Of a stretch of DNA of 64,000 bases, positions 1 to 13,500 are shown in pieces. The stretch is from contig CP154954.1 of assembly GCA_039621445.1 (NCBI GenBank), positions 45,859,847-45,923,846 of the forward strand, read 5' to 3'. The notes under the pieces are model-generated. The model was not told the origin of the DNA. It was given only the letters and a program-made list of their open reading frames with translations, and did no database searches. Each line of letters begins with the position of its first letter. Position 1 is the first letter of the stretch. Source of the DNA: Euglena gracilis. Lineage: Eukaryota; Euglenida; Euglenophyceae; Euglenales. Position numbers and translations under genes: made by a program.

Positions 1-30
1 CCCTCTGCAGGGTTTCCCACTGATTCGTAC

Positions 31-121
31 ACGAATAAGTACGAATAAGTACGAATTGCCGAGATCTGCCAAAAAAACGAATAAGTACGAATAAGTACGA
101 ATAAGTACGAATAAGTACGAA
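31..121. repeat. GAATAAGTAC decamer array, left subterminal
   Basis: Tandem copies of GAATAAGTAC, broken once by a short spacer near 57-77, sit just inside the left inverted repeat of the 8-998 element. Iterated subterminal words are typical of transposase-binding sites; that role is inference here. Confidence 0.85.
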
Positions 122-888
122 TGAAAAATTCCCCAGTTACGAATAAGCACAAATTGCCAAATAGAAAAAGGTACAATTTTCTACACTATTGCACTGAGTT
201 GAAGGGCCCTCACACTTCTCTGTATGTGATGCATAGCTTACGCTGCAGGACGCCTCATGTCCTCTTTTCCCTCCGAAAATGATTTTTAGGTTTGCCCATC
301 AACAATTAGACCATCCATCCATCAGGGGACTCATCCGAAAGTATATATCTGTACATGGCAGTGTGAAAGAGGGGAGTAGTTTGCACCGGTCAGTGGACAG
401 AGTGTATACCACACACATTGCGAGCATAAGGAAATCCTTGAGCGGGAAGAAAGTGTGGCACTCACAATTGAATTGAATTGCCCTGGTCTGAACGGTTTTT
501 CAGTTTGGCAGGACTGATTGATGTCAAAAACCGCCAACATATGTCATCTAACCTTCGGCAAGCAGCCGTTGGCATGTTTTGCAATGGTGACTGCAAAGAA
601 CGCTTTGCACACCATTGAACAAGCTGCCCGTTTCATCTTGAGTATTTGTTCGTGCATGGCATGCTGGACAACATCAGTCGCAAAGAAGGAATGTGTTTTT
701 CCTGTAATGCTTTGTATTTTTTCTCACAGCGATTTTTTTCACAAATTTCGCCAGCATGAGTTCGTCATTTAGATAGTTTCTCAAGTGAGTGACCTGTTTT
801 CCTTGCTTTTCCCAATTTCAGAACGTTGAAGATGTGCCCAAGGAAGCATACCAGTGGTCACCTATTGCTATACATGGCCCTTTTTTGA

Positions 889-957
889 AGTACGAACAAG
901 TACAAATAAGTACGAATAAGTACGAACAAGTACAAATAAGTACGAATAAGTACGAAT
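889..957. repeat. GAATAAGTAC decamer array, right subterminal
   Basis: Same decamer as at 31-121, alternating with the variants GAACAAGTAC and AAATAAGTAC, next to the right end of the 8-998 element and in the same direct orientation. Confidence 0.85.
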
Positions 958-1135
958 GGGCAAGGGAGTCCCCAAGTACAAATCAGTGGGAATCCCTGCC
1001 CTCTGGCAGCCTTTTAGCAATGTTACATTATGAAACATTTTTCGGATGGGGAAATGTGTTTCAAGGTTTTAAAAAACATTTCCATGTATACACCTATTGT
1101 ACATAATATATATTTCAGCCCTTGGCTGGAAGATA

Positions 1136-2208
1136 CAGTCAGTTCAAAAAGTCATGACCCAAGCTGGTTCAAAAAGTCATGATTCCTGAAAATTCAAAAA
1201 AAATTGTTCTCTTCCTTGCTAGACCCCTATGTCAGGCAATGGGTTGGCAGTGGTGGAGGAGGTACCTGGATGCTCTGTGTGTGCCACCCTGCAGACGCAC
1301 TGCTGCGCTGTGCACGCCCGTGAGGTCCTTTTGACGCTGTGCCAAGCACTCAGTGTTCTCCTCAAAATGCCAGAATCGCTCGGTGCAGCACATATGGGGA
1401 TACACCGCAACCAAGGTGGTCAGCTCGGCGGTGGTCTCAAAATTGTGAGGAGGCACAGGCGGTCGAATTTATCGCCACAGTCCGCAGGATCTGATTATGG
1501 TTTGGTTCGGTTTGGTTCGATTTGTATTTATGGCTATGGTCCTTGGGTCGGGGGTTGTGATGATAACAGATGGGGAGGTTTGATGGATTTATTTGCTTAT
1601 TTTTGGTGCACGGTGCCTAATGGAAGCAGTTCAAAAGAAATGGTTTGTTCTCCTCTGCTGTCCGCTTCTTTTAGAACGCAAATACCATTGTTAAATTTTT
1701 CTATTCGCTTCCATTGGGCACTGTGCACCAAAAATAAGCAAATAAATCCATCAAATTTCCCCATCTGTTATCATCACAACCCCCGACCCAAGGACCATAG
1801 CCATAAATACAAGCCGAATCAAACCGAACCAAACCATAATCGGATCCTGCGGACTGTGGCGATAAATTCGACCGCCTGTGCCTCCTCACAATTTTGAGAC
1901 CACCGCCGAGCTGACCACCTTGGTTGCGGTGTATCCCCATGTGTGCTGCACCGAGCGATTCTGGCATTTTGAGGAGAACACTGAGTGCTTGGCACAGCGT
2001 CAAAAGGACCTCACGGGCGTGCACAGCGCAGCAGTGCAGGGGTGCAGTCTGCAGGGTGGCACATACAGAGCATCCAGGTACCTCCTCCACCACTGCCAAC
2101 CCATTGCCTGACATAGGGGTCTAGCAAGGAAGAGAACAATTTTTTTTGAAATTTTCAGGAGTCATGACTTTTTGAACCAGCTTGGGTCAGGACTTTTTGA
2201 ACTGACTG
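1136..2208. mobile_element. Tc1/mariner-like foldback (palindromic) element
   Basis: The left end CAGTCAGTTCAAAAAGTC and its reverse complement at 2208 are each bordered by TA (1134-1135 and 2209-2210), as expected for the Tc1/mariner target site. The two halves are near-perfect inverted copies of about 490 bp (1136 to about 1627, and about 1715 to 2208) around a short unpaired centre. The mirror-image reading frames in the two arms are one sequence read on opposite strands and are not taken as genes. Transcripts would fold into a long hairpin. Confidence 0.8.
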
Positions 2209-2278
2209 TATATTATGTACAATGTGGATACATGTCATGTTCAAGTTGAGGGTGCACCGAATTGTGTTTTGCCTCAGA

Positions 2279-2468
2279 GTTAGAGCCAGGGTTAGGGTTT
2301 TGGTTATTGTAAGGATTAGGGTTAGGGTCAGGTGTTTTCGGCCAAAATTTGACTTGGGTTTAGGCTAAAGTCAGGCTTAAAGTTGGGCCCAAATTTGGGC
2401 CTAACTTGGTCCAAAAACTGCCTCAGAACGGAAATGTGAATCCTAACCCTAACCCTTCTCCTGGAGTT
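2279..2468. repeat. Degenerate telomere-like repeats in facing orientation
   Basis: TTAGGG-like words at 2279-2332 face CCCTAA-like words at 2441-2468 across a spacer rich in AAATTTGGGC-type words. The same plan recurs at 34537-34729, 36027-36270 and 38461-38992. Unique sequence lies on both sides, so this is not a chromosome end. Confidence 0.6.
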
Positions 2469-2700
2469 AACACCTATCTTGACCGAAAATGGTGGTGAAA
2501 ACGGCGAAGCTGACACCCACCAATGTGCTCATACAAGTGGGACCCCCACCCCAGGTCATACCACTGGGACCCCCCCCCGCTGGGAGGTCCCACAGGTTGC
2601 CATATATGTTGTATTATATAAACATGTACATTATATTACACATACATGGATGGATATTGATCTGGATGTATGATATAGATACGTCTATAAAATCCTCATA

Positions 2701-2761
2701 CATTATATATGTATATATGTATATGTATATGTATGTGTATATGTATATGTATATATGTATG

Positions 2762-2837
<76 letters not shown>

Positions 2838-2850
2838 CGTGTATATGAAT
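2701..2850. repeat. (GTATAT)n microsatellite
   Basis: About 150 bp of GTATAT/GTATGT hexamers. All frames through it are open and give meaningless V/Y or I/C strings. Confidence 0.95.
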
Positions 2851-4301
2851 ATGCATATGTGCAACATATATGTGCAATTTTTATGTGCAATGTTTTTTTT
2901 TAAGTATATGTGAATATGTGCTCATATTTTACAGTATATGTGTGTATGCATATATTCTTTTGTGTGTATATTAACCCCTAAATAGAAAACCCTCCAGGCT
3001 TTATGATTGGATGGGATGTTAAGGCCCTCAGGGTGGGCTTTGTATTGGGGGGGGGCAGCTTATATTTGGGTGACAACTGAAATCAGTTTAAAATTTATAG
3101 GTATAAAATATTTGACTGCACTTGAAGACCACCGATGGTCAAAGAGGCCATCAAAAAAAGTGTGATTTTTCCCACTTCTCAATTTTACCAAAAGCACCAT
3201 TTTTTTGCCCCAAATGGAGCATTTTTTTAAAAAAAATAATTGTAATTTTGATGCATTTTTTTGATTTTTTTTTGCTTTGAATGGCACCATTGGTGGGTTT
3301 TACACTAGGGGGAGGGTGTTTTTATATTTGTGTGGTAAAACCAAACGTCTTGGTTGGGGCTTTATATACAGGGGGGGGGACGCCAATGCGTCAAAATATT
3401 GTCAGGTTTTGGTCTCGGGGAAAAATCGGGCGAGGAATTTTCCATTATTGAAGAAATTTTCCAGCGAATATTAAAAAATCATCAGGACAAAAAAATGCAA
3501 AAAAAAACGATCGCACAAGAAATTTGCCAAATCGAAAAGCGCAAAAAACCTCAAAAAATTGCAGTATTTTTATTCAAAATGAAAATTTGCCCTGAGGGAG
3601 CCGAAAATTTTATCCAAGTCCTCTGAAGCAGGAAGTGCACAACCGGGGGAGCTTGTAAAGGATTTTGCATACAAATTGCAATTTTGGAGTTCCCCCCCTT
3701 TTTTTGCGTCGCTTTTTTGAAGGGTCCGTGTTGCATTCCCCCCTTTTTTTAATATATTTGGGGGGTTGTAATAACATTTGACCATATGCAGAATTTCGGG
3801 AATCTTTTGCAAGGTACATTTCCCATTCACATTTTCAGTCATCTTGTCTCTGAACCTTTATGAATTCCCGTGAAATTCCTCTCCTCTATCCAGTTGAGTG
3901 CGGTTCATTTTTGTTCAGTGGATTTGATAAATTGCTAAATTGGGGAATTAGATTTCAAGCACGAAGTTTTTTGTCAACTGAAAAAATGACCTTCCGTGTG
4001 TGAAAAGTGATTAAATCCCCCCACATACACACAGAATGGGGCCACACTGTGCCCTGATAAGGTTAAAAAAAAATTTATTTTCCAATTTTTGACGCTTTTG
4101 GTGTATTGACTTCATGGCCTTGATGCACAACTTTTAACACATTTCAACGTGGTGGGGTTTCCGGTGGGGTTTCTGGGCAAAGCCTGGACACCTCCAGAGT
4201 GGATTTGTTGTGCCCTTCTTTTGTTTTATTTTTGGTGAGAATTGGGTATTTTTTTGTGATGGGGCTTTTCGTTTAGTCCACCTTTTTTTTTGGTGGCCCA
4301 G
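2851..4301. other. Non-coding stretch upstream of first recognised exon
   Basis: AT-rich, with poly-T, poly-A and short C/G runs (near 3048, 3366 and 3760). No exon with the GC-rich codon use of the neighbouring gene is visible. It probably belongs to an upstream intron of gene A; the 5' end of that gene was not found. Confidence 0.5.
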
Positions 4302-4416
4302 GCTGACTTGATGAAGGCGTACCGGGTTGCGTTAGAAGAGCGCCGCCAGTTCCTCAAGGAAATCAGTGTCGTGGAGCAGGATCTTACTGAGGATGATTTC
4401 TTGGATCTGCAGCAAG
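4302..4416 (+). CDS. Gene A exon, coiled-coil segment
   Basis: The acceptor GGCCCAG precedes GCT and the donor is CAAG/GTCA. It codes 38 residues plus one base, including YRVALEERRQFLKEISVVEQ, a charged amphipathic helix. The leftover G joins GG of the next exon to make glycine. There is no in-frame start at the left boundary, so upstream exons must exist. Confidence 0.7.
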
Positions 4417-7400
4417 GTCAAAACCCCCTTCCCAAGTGTCACCCCACCCAGAGTTTATAGTCCCCCTTCCCAAATGATTTTACAGTGCCCTTAACTCGTG
4501 CCCAAATGTCTTTGCAGGAGGGAAGGCCGAAAGAGATTCGCCCAAAATAATTTTGCCCCCCTTTGACAAAAAAGGGAGGAAATGCGGCAAATCGATCCAT
4601 CAATGGGGTAGGGTGTGATTTGCCCCAATAACTTTGCAGGGGTAGGGGCCAAAAATATCGGTCCACTAATTTTGCAGGGGGCAAAATCATTTGGGAGGTT
4701 GGTTTTTTTTGGACCGGATTCAAGATCCGCATGGGGCAGCCTTACGTTTGGCAGGGGTTTGTGTTTTGTGTGGCAAAATCAAATTTTCCGCGACCAACAC
4801 AAACATAACCCCCACAAATAGCCTGGCGGGGTGCCAAAATTTCTGGAACCATCTCTTTCACCTCCCCCCGCCAGGTTATTTGGGCATTATTTCAGGGCAG
4901 GGAGATATTCCGGTCCGGAATAAACCGGAATAAACCGGAATAGCGAAAACCGGAATAAACCGGAATTACCTGGAATAACTGGAATAAAAGTGCCAGCCAA
5001 TGGCTTGAAAATTCTGCAAGACACAAAGGCAATGATGGTGAAGTTTGACATCTTTTCAGGTTTCAAAACCACAAGAGCAACAAAAGAGCGCAAGCGTAGC
5101 ACAATCGGCACTTGATGTCAGGAGCACACCTTTACTTTGCCTGTTTCTCCCCCTGGTTGAATGCATTTTTTGTTTGGATTTTATCCCCACTTGTGGGGCT
5201 GCACTTAGTGAATGTTTGCCCCTGAGTTCTTTCCAAAGGAATATGAATTGGGTCGATATCAACGCTCAACGCTGATTTTTTGGGGCAGGGATCCCATTGG
5301 ACAAAGCGAATCATCCTTCAATCAGGGGGCAATGACACTCTTAGGCGGCCTAACTCGCACTTAAGGTTTTGATTTTTGCGTTGTGCAACGTTGCACTCTG
5401 TTAGAAACCCGGTGACCGGTCAAACCCACCCTTTTGGCCCTCTGGTTCCGCGGGGACCCTGCACGGTGGCACGTGCATCATTTGCAGTTGTTGGGACCCA
5501 GGACACAGGCCCCTTTGGTGTTTTTAAGCCTGTGCTCCATTTTAAAAGGTTCAAAACCCCTGGTTTGAACGCCGGGACATGTGAATTTTCCCAAAAAGGG
5601 CCAACACCCCTGTTGTGTCTCCCTCATTTTTGAAGCCTTAGACTGTGTTCCCATGATGGTGCAGCACAGGCCAGGTGACTTTTGGGCCATTTTGTTGGTT
5701 TTTTTTTAGGCTCTGTGATCTGTCCGTGAAGGTTTGCCTGCTGAGGTGTCCGCTTCGGCACAACAGCTAATTTGGAATTTTAATAATTGTATTTCTATTG
5801 TGCCGTGGCGCAATATAACTCTTACATTTTCATTCTACACGAGCGTGCCCAATTTGCGGATGCGCAACGAAACCATATTTTTATTGCGCAAGTGCGCAAT
5901 GATCCCCCACATTTAGAATTACAAAAAATTAGAAACATTGTGCCAAAGCGCAATGTGTTTTGTTTTTTGTAATGAAAAAAAAATGGTGTGCCACGGCGCA
6001 ACTGCGCAATGGAGTTCCCTCGTTTCATTACCCGGCGCTTTGGGGTCATGCACACTGGTCCCGTGAACCGTGTGCCTGGACAACGTGGAGTTCCAACTCG
6101 TTATTTCCGTCCCCAGGCCCTAGGGGTGTAGGGAGACACTAATTCGGATTGTCCTGAACCTCAGGCCTCGGTGTTCGAAAACAGAACTTTTTTGCAACAT
6201 TGCGTGCCGGCGCAATTATACACTTTCAAAGCTAATTGCGAGTTAGGCCGCCTAAGACATTCGGCGGGACATTTTTGTGAAGAAAATGATAGCACTGCCT
6301 CAAGAGAAAACCTCGAGCGCCAATTTTCATCGGCTTGTTTTTCTGGAAAAGGCCGGGGTCTGCTGTGGTGTGCAGACCCGCACCACCAAGTGCAAAGTGA
6401 CCACTTGGCGGGGCGGGGCAACCAAGGAATGCATCCCTATTCCTGAAGCCCGGGTGAGAGCCTCGGCCAAGTTGTACTTCAAAAAACTCCTAAGTCCATT
6501 CAGACAGAAATTGACCGGAATAAACTGGAATAAACCGGAATAAGACCCCGGAATTAAATTTTCGGCCGATCTCCCTGCCCCTGATTATTTTCAGTTGTAA
6601 GGATTTTTGCCTTAAAAGGGGGGTTTACTGGAACCATATTTTTTTGGCTTGCCCCCCGCCAGTTTGCCAGCGGCAAGGGCCCCTCCAGGTTATTAGGGGG
6701 GGGGGTGTTTTCTAATACAGTTTTACCCCAGTTAGCCCAAATTTCGCCATTTTCAAACAAAATTCCGGCAGGTGACCATTTTTGGACCAAAGCTGTCAAA
6801 TTCATGGCCTAAACTGTGGACTCCTGGTGAGGGAGGGGCTCTTCTATCCACATCCTGCTCTTGTAATGGCACTCTAATGTTTGGGCTGTTATGCTGTGTT
6901 ATCTCCCCCGAAGGGGGCGGGAAACATTCCAAACATCCCCACCCCTTTTCCTGATATATCTGTGATTGGGTTTCCAGAACCGTGATCCCCCCGGTTCTTT
7001 TGGACGTGGCAATTGGCTGGTGTTTTTTTTTTCTTTCCTCGGAAAAATCCTGCTTTTGACGTTTTATGGCAATGTACAACCTTGCTCCCACATTTGTTCC
7101 CATATTCTCCAGAGCTGGGAAAAGCATCGCTGAACAAACAGACTAGTTGTTTTGTTTCAAGGGGACGACCAATTTGTTGTGTTATTTTTTTTTGTGCGTT
7201 CTTTGACCATTTTTGATGTTTTGGATTTTCCTGCATTTTTTTGTGTATTGCTGGGAGATGAAGCATTTTTGTGCCGATTTTAAAGATCGTATTTTTTGGA
7301 AGAAGCAGCTCTACAACTTGAAGGAAACAGGAAATTGCTTTTTTGTAACCTCAACCTCCCAGAAATGCATGCAGTTGCTTCTTTTTTTGTGTGTTTTTTC

Positions 7401-10400
7401 TCTTTCGTAGTTTTTTTTTGGCTCAATTTTTGTTTGGAAAAATGGGAGGCAGAAGTTTGGGAATTACCCAAATTTTTATCTTGTAATGGGCAACCTCAAA
7501 GACAATTCAGTTTTTGGGTTACAATGACGTTCCTGGTTGTGAGGAATGCCGCATTTATGATCCTCCATGTCGCCTGCAGCTGCCGACATCTGGTGGCGAC
7601 ATCCACACACCCCGTCCCAATGCTTTCAGGGTTCTGCGAACTCGACGTGCGAAATTGTGGGCGCATTTCGGTGGATGAACTTGCTGCAGCAGGCGAGGTG
7701 TGGGTTTTTCTTGGCATGGAATTAAGCCTGTTTGTGCCGAGCGTATTTCTCAACATTTCGGCACACATTCAACGTGTGCATGATCCAATGAGTTCTATTC
7801 CAGCAGCCATGATGGAAAGTGTATTTGTTGTCAGTGTGCCTCTAAAGAAGTATTTTTTTTGGCTCACAACCACCGCGGAACAATTATTGCAACCGATTTA
7901 CTGCGACAGACTTCTTGTTGTGCCCGTCTGCACCGCACCAACTTTTGAAATGTGCACCACAACTGCCGCTCAATTTTTTTTATTTGCTGCTTTTCACTTT
8001 GCATTTTTATGCATTTGTTCGGGAGGGCGAGGGTGCTACTGTGGTGTTCTTTGTGTTTTGACAAGAGCCCAGGTGGGAACCTGGGCTGGGAAAATAGCTG
8101 CGGGCTGGAAAACAGGTCCTGGTTGGACCCCCCCTGAGGGGGTGCGACTGGCAGCTGGGCTTAGTCAGCCAGCCAGGCTGCAGATCTGCCCCTGAGGGGT
8201 CCGCTTAAATAAAATTGGGGCTGGACCCCCCAAAAAAATACTGTGCGCAATGTGCCGCATTTTTTTTGCAAAATAGTATTTTTGAGGGGGGGTTTGGGTT
8301 TTCATCTCCAAAATTTGGCTGAAAATTCCAAACAACCAATTTACCTAAAATTGGACTTTTTTGCTTATTTTCGGGGTCCAACTGGGTCCAACTGGCTGAC
8401 AATGATCACTGCGGAAAACACTTGTGCTGCGACTGCCGTGAAAAAAAATTGTGTCAAATGTTTCGTGCCACCTCCGCTTCAGCAATAAATTATTGCCGTT
8501 GCGGAAAATCCACTGACCACGATAAATTTTTGTGCCGTGACACCTGCGCAAAAAATTGCAAATATTTCAAAGTTCTCTGAGGCATTTTTATGGTTTTTTA
8601 AGGGGGTTTCAAAGGTTTCTACAGGGTTTTAAAGTTTTTTCTCTAAGAATTCTGCTCAAATTTGAAATTCCATGGATGGTCCAAGGGCGCTCTGGGCATC
8701 GAACAGGGTCCAAAATAAATAATATTTGGGCCCCCATTGTTTGAGTTTGGGTGGATAGACACTGTCCCAGCGATGCCAGCTGGTTTTTGCCGAGGTTTTG
8801 CCACTTCATCTTTTCTCAGTTGAAGAAAGATTTTGTCCGAGTTATTTCTTAAGCCTTTTTTAATGCTTTTAAAGGGTTTTAAGGTCTTAAAAAAAATAAG
8901 CGTGCTCAGCGCACACGACACGCGTGGTCGTATGGTGGAAAGGTGTGGCTTTGCTTGTGGTTGGGGGACGTTCTGCTCCTTTCTGCCGCGCAGGAGATTG
9001 CGGGGCGGACTTTCACGGTGGAGATGTTCCGTGCCGCCGCCCGCTCCCGGGACGACTCCGTCAGCCTGGCGGAGGTGATCGCAGTGCTGTTCCCCCACTT
9101 CTCCCCGCACCTCATCGACCTCTTCCTGCGCATGGCGGGGAACGAGCCCCCCCACCCCGACTACCCCCCGCCGCCTCAAGTACCACCCTTCTGCCTCCTT
9201 TCTGTCGTGCACCAATCATTCAATTATCTTCAACCCAAATCAAGCGATTCAATTTTATTATTTAGCAAAGAATAATATAAAATCAGTTGATTTTTTAAAA
9301 AATCAATTGATAATTGTTGATTGTTCATTGTTAAATTTATTTTCTCATATGCGGCTTTTCATCCCAAATTGTTGTCATCTGTGGGTGGAGCCGGCTTGTT
9401 GCAGCCCAGAGGAACGGTTGTTCATGATAAGGCCAAAGCCGGAGGCCGTGGTGCACCGCGGGATTTGTGTGACCTGTGGAGACAAACGGGGGGCTGTTGG
9501 TTCACAGGAAGTGGCCCAGCCGCTGGAAGAGTTCCAGATCAACCCGGCGGCCATTATGCTGTCGCGCGAGGAGTTCCTGGCCCTCCGGATGGGCTACGAG
9601 AAAGTGGTCCGTGGTGCCGGGGCTGCAGTTTGGAGGGCAACACATCAACTGCAATAGAAGGCGATGCCTTTTACCAGGAAGCACATTTTCTCTGAATATT
9701 TCTGCAATTTTTTTGTGATGAGGGTTTCTTCTCTCATGGTGAGACTATATATGTTTCATAGTTTGTTTTCAGATTTTTATGCAGGTTTTGCAGAGTATTT
9801 TTTGCTGTCTGTTATTTGTTTGCGCATTTCACCCACCCTCTGTCTTTGATTTATCCGATCAGTTCCAATCTGTGCGCTGCAATTGTGGCACCCTGCCCTT
9901 CGCCCAGTGGTGCTGCATCCCCCTCCCACTGCACGGTATCGCTTGCGGCTGCCAGCGTTGGTTGCGGCTGGGGAAACCATAGCTGGCAATCGCTTCACCC
10001 GAAAGATTCTCAGGCCCTCCCCACTTGGATCTTCCTGATTTCTGAAGGTTGGGACGGAGGGGGAGGGGAGGTGGGTGGGTCCCCCCGGGGGGGGGGGGGC
10101 GAGTGGGTACCCTTGCAAAAGGTTTTTCTTGTTTCCTTTTGCGCACAAAGTTCCAGACAAATAAGTTTTCGAACCCCTAAATTAACCCCAAAGTGGTTTC
10201 CCACCGAGCCCCCCCCCCCCCCGCCAGCCGGGGTGGGTGGGTGATCGGGACGGGGAACCTCACCAGTATCGGTGGTTTTTAGGATCCGGGGCATATTCCG
10301 CCCCTGCACCCGCATCCACAGGGAGAGGAGATGGAGAGGGAGTGAGCTGTTTCAAAGTTGACGTATATGATGTATTTTTTAGCAGATACTTGGTGTGTGT

Positions 10401-10439
10401 GCATACGCGCGTGCGTGCATGTGCGTGCGTGCGCGCGCA

Positions 10440-10470
<31 letters not shown>

Positions 10471-10476
10471 GGGTGG

Positions 10477-10507
<31 letters not shown>

Positions 10508-10548
10508 CCCGCGCGCGTGTGCATCTCTCTCTCTCTGTGTGTGTGTGT

Positions 10549-10590
<42 letters not shown>

Positions 10591-13500
10591 GACGGTCTTC
10601 ACGGGATGGGGATAATTATTTTTCCTTGGGCTTATGCAGCCAAACATGCAATTGGGCCTTGGCATGTCGTCTTGCACAACTGCGCAAATTCCCCACTTCT
10701 CGAGATTTTGGTTGGGTTTTTGAACTGCTGGTGACACGCCACATTGCCCCCATTGTTCGGGGGTGAAGCCTGGGGGGAAAGACAAAATATTGGTGTTTTT
10801 GGTCCTCTGATGACACCAAGAATGGCACCAATTTTCTTTCCCACAGGTTTTATCCCCAGGAAATGAGAAATTACCCAACCCCCTGATCTTGTCCGCCCAC
10901 ATTTCCTGAGTGGCAACCAGATATATATATTTTAGGTTTGGGTCAGGCTGAATTCCTCCCCCCTCCGGAGGGGGATTTTCTCTTTTTTCGGTGCGAAGCG
11001 CCGAAATGATCTGTCGGACCCAAAATTGACCCCAAAAGTGGTTCCCCCAGCCCCCCCCCCCCCCCCGGGGGGAGGGGAGAGGGACAGGTGAACCAGCATC
11101 AGATTGTGCTCTGGAGGTCTGAGGTCGGGTGACAGATCCTCCGCCTTACAAGGAGCCTTTTCACACACCTTTACTGGTAGAAATGGACTGTCAGATAACT
11201 CCATTTCTGGTGGCTGGGGGATGAGACTGCAGCAGGACCCCCGGACCCCATTCCTGGGGGGGGGGCAGCCAGCACCTTTCTTTACAGCCAGCAGTTTTGT
11301 TTGTTCAGCCGGTCGACTTCACTTGTTCTTTTGAGTGTCTCATTTGTCCAGTCACGCAAAGTGGACCACTTGAATAGTTCGTTTGTGCAGTCGTGCAGAG
11401 CAGAGCGCAAACACAGCATCCATGAAGTCGACGTGTTGTGCAGCATTAAATAAAGCGAGCCAAGGCTTCACAGTATGTTTTCCCTTGTACATGTCAGATG
11501 ATCAGATGATTTGATGACTTGTTGCTGCTTTTTTTAAAAAAAAACGGGGGATGGTCGAAGGATGCCGGAACTCTCTGATGTTGATCTGTTTTGCTCAGCA
11601 ATGTCCATTTACCATTTTTCCTGTTTATTTTCAGGTGAACGTGCTGGAACGGCAGATTTTTTCCCCACGTTTTCTTTTCTTGGGCCGCCCTGTGTGTATT
11701 GTGTGTTTGTGTCTTTTCGTGTATGTATGTGTGGGTGTGTCTGTCTGTCTGTCTGTGTGTGAATGGGTGGGTAGCGGATGGGTTTGGTTCTTTGTGGTTC
11801 AGCGCCACCTCCCTTTCGAGGAAAGCCCACCCCCGGGTGGCCTGCTGCCGTTTGCCGAAACACTCGTCCAGCACGGCCACAACGGCGCCATCTCGTTCTT
11901 GGACATCCTGCGTGCCTGGATGCCCTCCGTCCCGGAGCAGGTCCGCCTTCCTTTCTCTCCGTCCCCCTTCCCTCCTCTGGCCCATATCCGACAACAAGCT
12001 CCCCCGGCTCCAAAACAGGAATTCGGACGTCCCGCCTGTCAGCAATCCCCCTTCGCTTTCTCTGCGGCGCTGTGCTTTGAGACAGACGGCCGGTCGGCCG
12101 GCAACCGCTCTGCAGACCCCAGTTAAGGCCAGCCCCACTTTCGGACTTCACCCACGAAAGTCGGGGTCCGGCGCCGAAGAAACACAGCGGGGTTATCCCC
12201 CTCCCCCTGGCGCAGGTGCTGCGGGCCCACCTCGCGAGTGCGGACGCCGCGGCAGACCGCCCCCCGACGCCGGAGCCGGCCACCCCCGCCCCGGAGGTGG
12301 CGGAGCCCCGGGTGCGGGTCCCCTACGCGGAGGGGGAGCTGCACCTCACCCTGCCGATGTTCCGCCTCACGCACCTGCTGGAGCAGCCCGGGCACCCGGC
12401 GGCTGCTGTGGGGGTGTCATCGTTTTTGGGAACTCCCGGGGTTGGGGGTCAGGTGGCACCGCTGTGTCCTGCGGAATGCACGTCCTGCCTTGGAGGACAG
12501 GTCGCAGGGTCACAGGGTGAGGTTGTGGGGTTACTATGCCTCTCTGTGGAGGCAGGGCCGCATGGACCAGCCGCACATGGCTGGAGGGCGGATGGCGGGT
12601 GGTGCCACCACGCGGTACCACTGCTTTAGGCTGCTGCAGGGCCTCGACCTCGCCGGCGTCTTCGTCCCCGCGCTAATGGACCCCACCAAGGTGCATATCT
12701 ATTTGCCTCGGCTGTGGAGCCGTCGAGCCAAGGTTGCACCTTTGCCCCACGTTGAAGGAATGTTATGCATCGGTCCCAGTTTGTCTCAGCTTGGCAACCA
12801 GTTCTAACACAAGACCAGGCAATTTTCTGAATGTCATTTTTTTTTATTCAGTTTCAAAAATATACTGGAAATATATGAGTATAGTAGAAATTTTATGAAT
12901 ATAATCAGAAACTGTGTATGATGTAATTTTCCGTTCAGAGAATTGTTGAATGCTGGGGACAGGCTGTTTTTTAAGGTGGTGCCGACCCCCCTGGGGGGGG
13001 GGGTGCCTGCCTGGCAGGCACTCCAAGGCACTCCCGATCCGACCCCCCTCCGGGGGGGGGGGGGCACACGGCCAAAAGTGCCCAGACCAGACCGCACAGA
13101 CCCCAATGGCGCCGGGGAGCCAAAAAAATGGCTTATTTTCAAAGGAATGTGCCTGGGCGCAGGCCAAAATCCGACGGGGGGTAGTACCTGCCTGGGCAGG
13201 CACCCCAAGGCACACAGGACCCCCCCTCCCCCCCGGGGTTGGTAAAAAAAACTGCCTGGCCAGGGAAAGGTTGCAGCAGCAGCTCGTCATCGTCACTGGA
13301 GTCGCCCAGCCATCGCCAACGGTCTTGCCATCCCTTGCCCCACCAGGTGTTCCGGGACTTCATCACATGTCCGCGGCGGCACCGCCAGCCCAAGCCGTCC
13401 GCCGACCCCGTCGCCCACATCCACATCAAGACGAACGTCCCCGCCGTGAGCAAAGTGATGTACCGCTTCCTGGTGGAGGGCTACGCCCGGGGCCGGCTGC

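Larger units (their letters stand above)
8..998. mobile_element. CAGGG-type TIR element, 7-bp target duplication
   Basis: The left end CAGGGTTTCCCACTGATTCG is mirrored at the right end (CAGTGGGAATCCCTG), and CCCTCTG occurs immediately outside both ends (1-7 and 999-1005). Subterminal blocks of the decamer GAATAAGTAC sit at both ends. I see no transposase-like reading frame, so this is a non-autonomous element. CAGGG ends recall hAT elements, but hAT duplications are normally 8 bp. The left duplication touches the window edge, so an eighth base cannot be tested on that side. Confidence 0.75.

Noticed and set aside
1229-2114. Two matching reading frames on opposite strands (222 and 137 codons)
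   Set aside because: They are the two arms of one foldback element read from each end; no recognisable protein features and non-coding codon use.
2614-2903. Open frames on both strands giving HIHIHI or VYVYVY
   Set aside because: Pure (GTATAT)n microsatellite translation.
7296-8195. A 299-codon open frame
   Set aside because: Only the 68-bp EF-hand exon at 7630-7697 inside it is supported by splice sites, phase and motif; the rest is T-rich intron.
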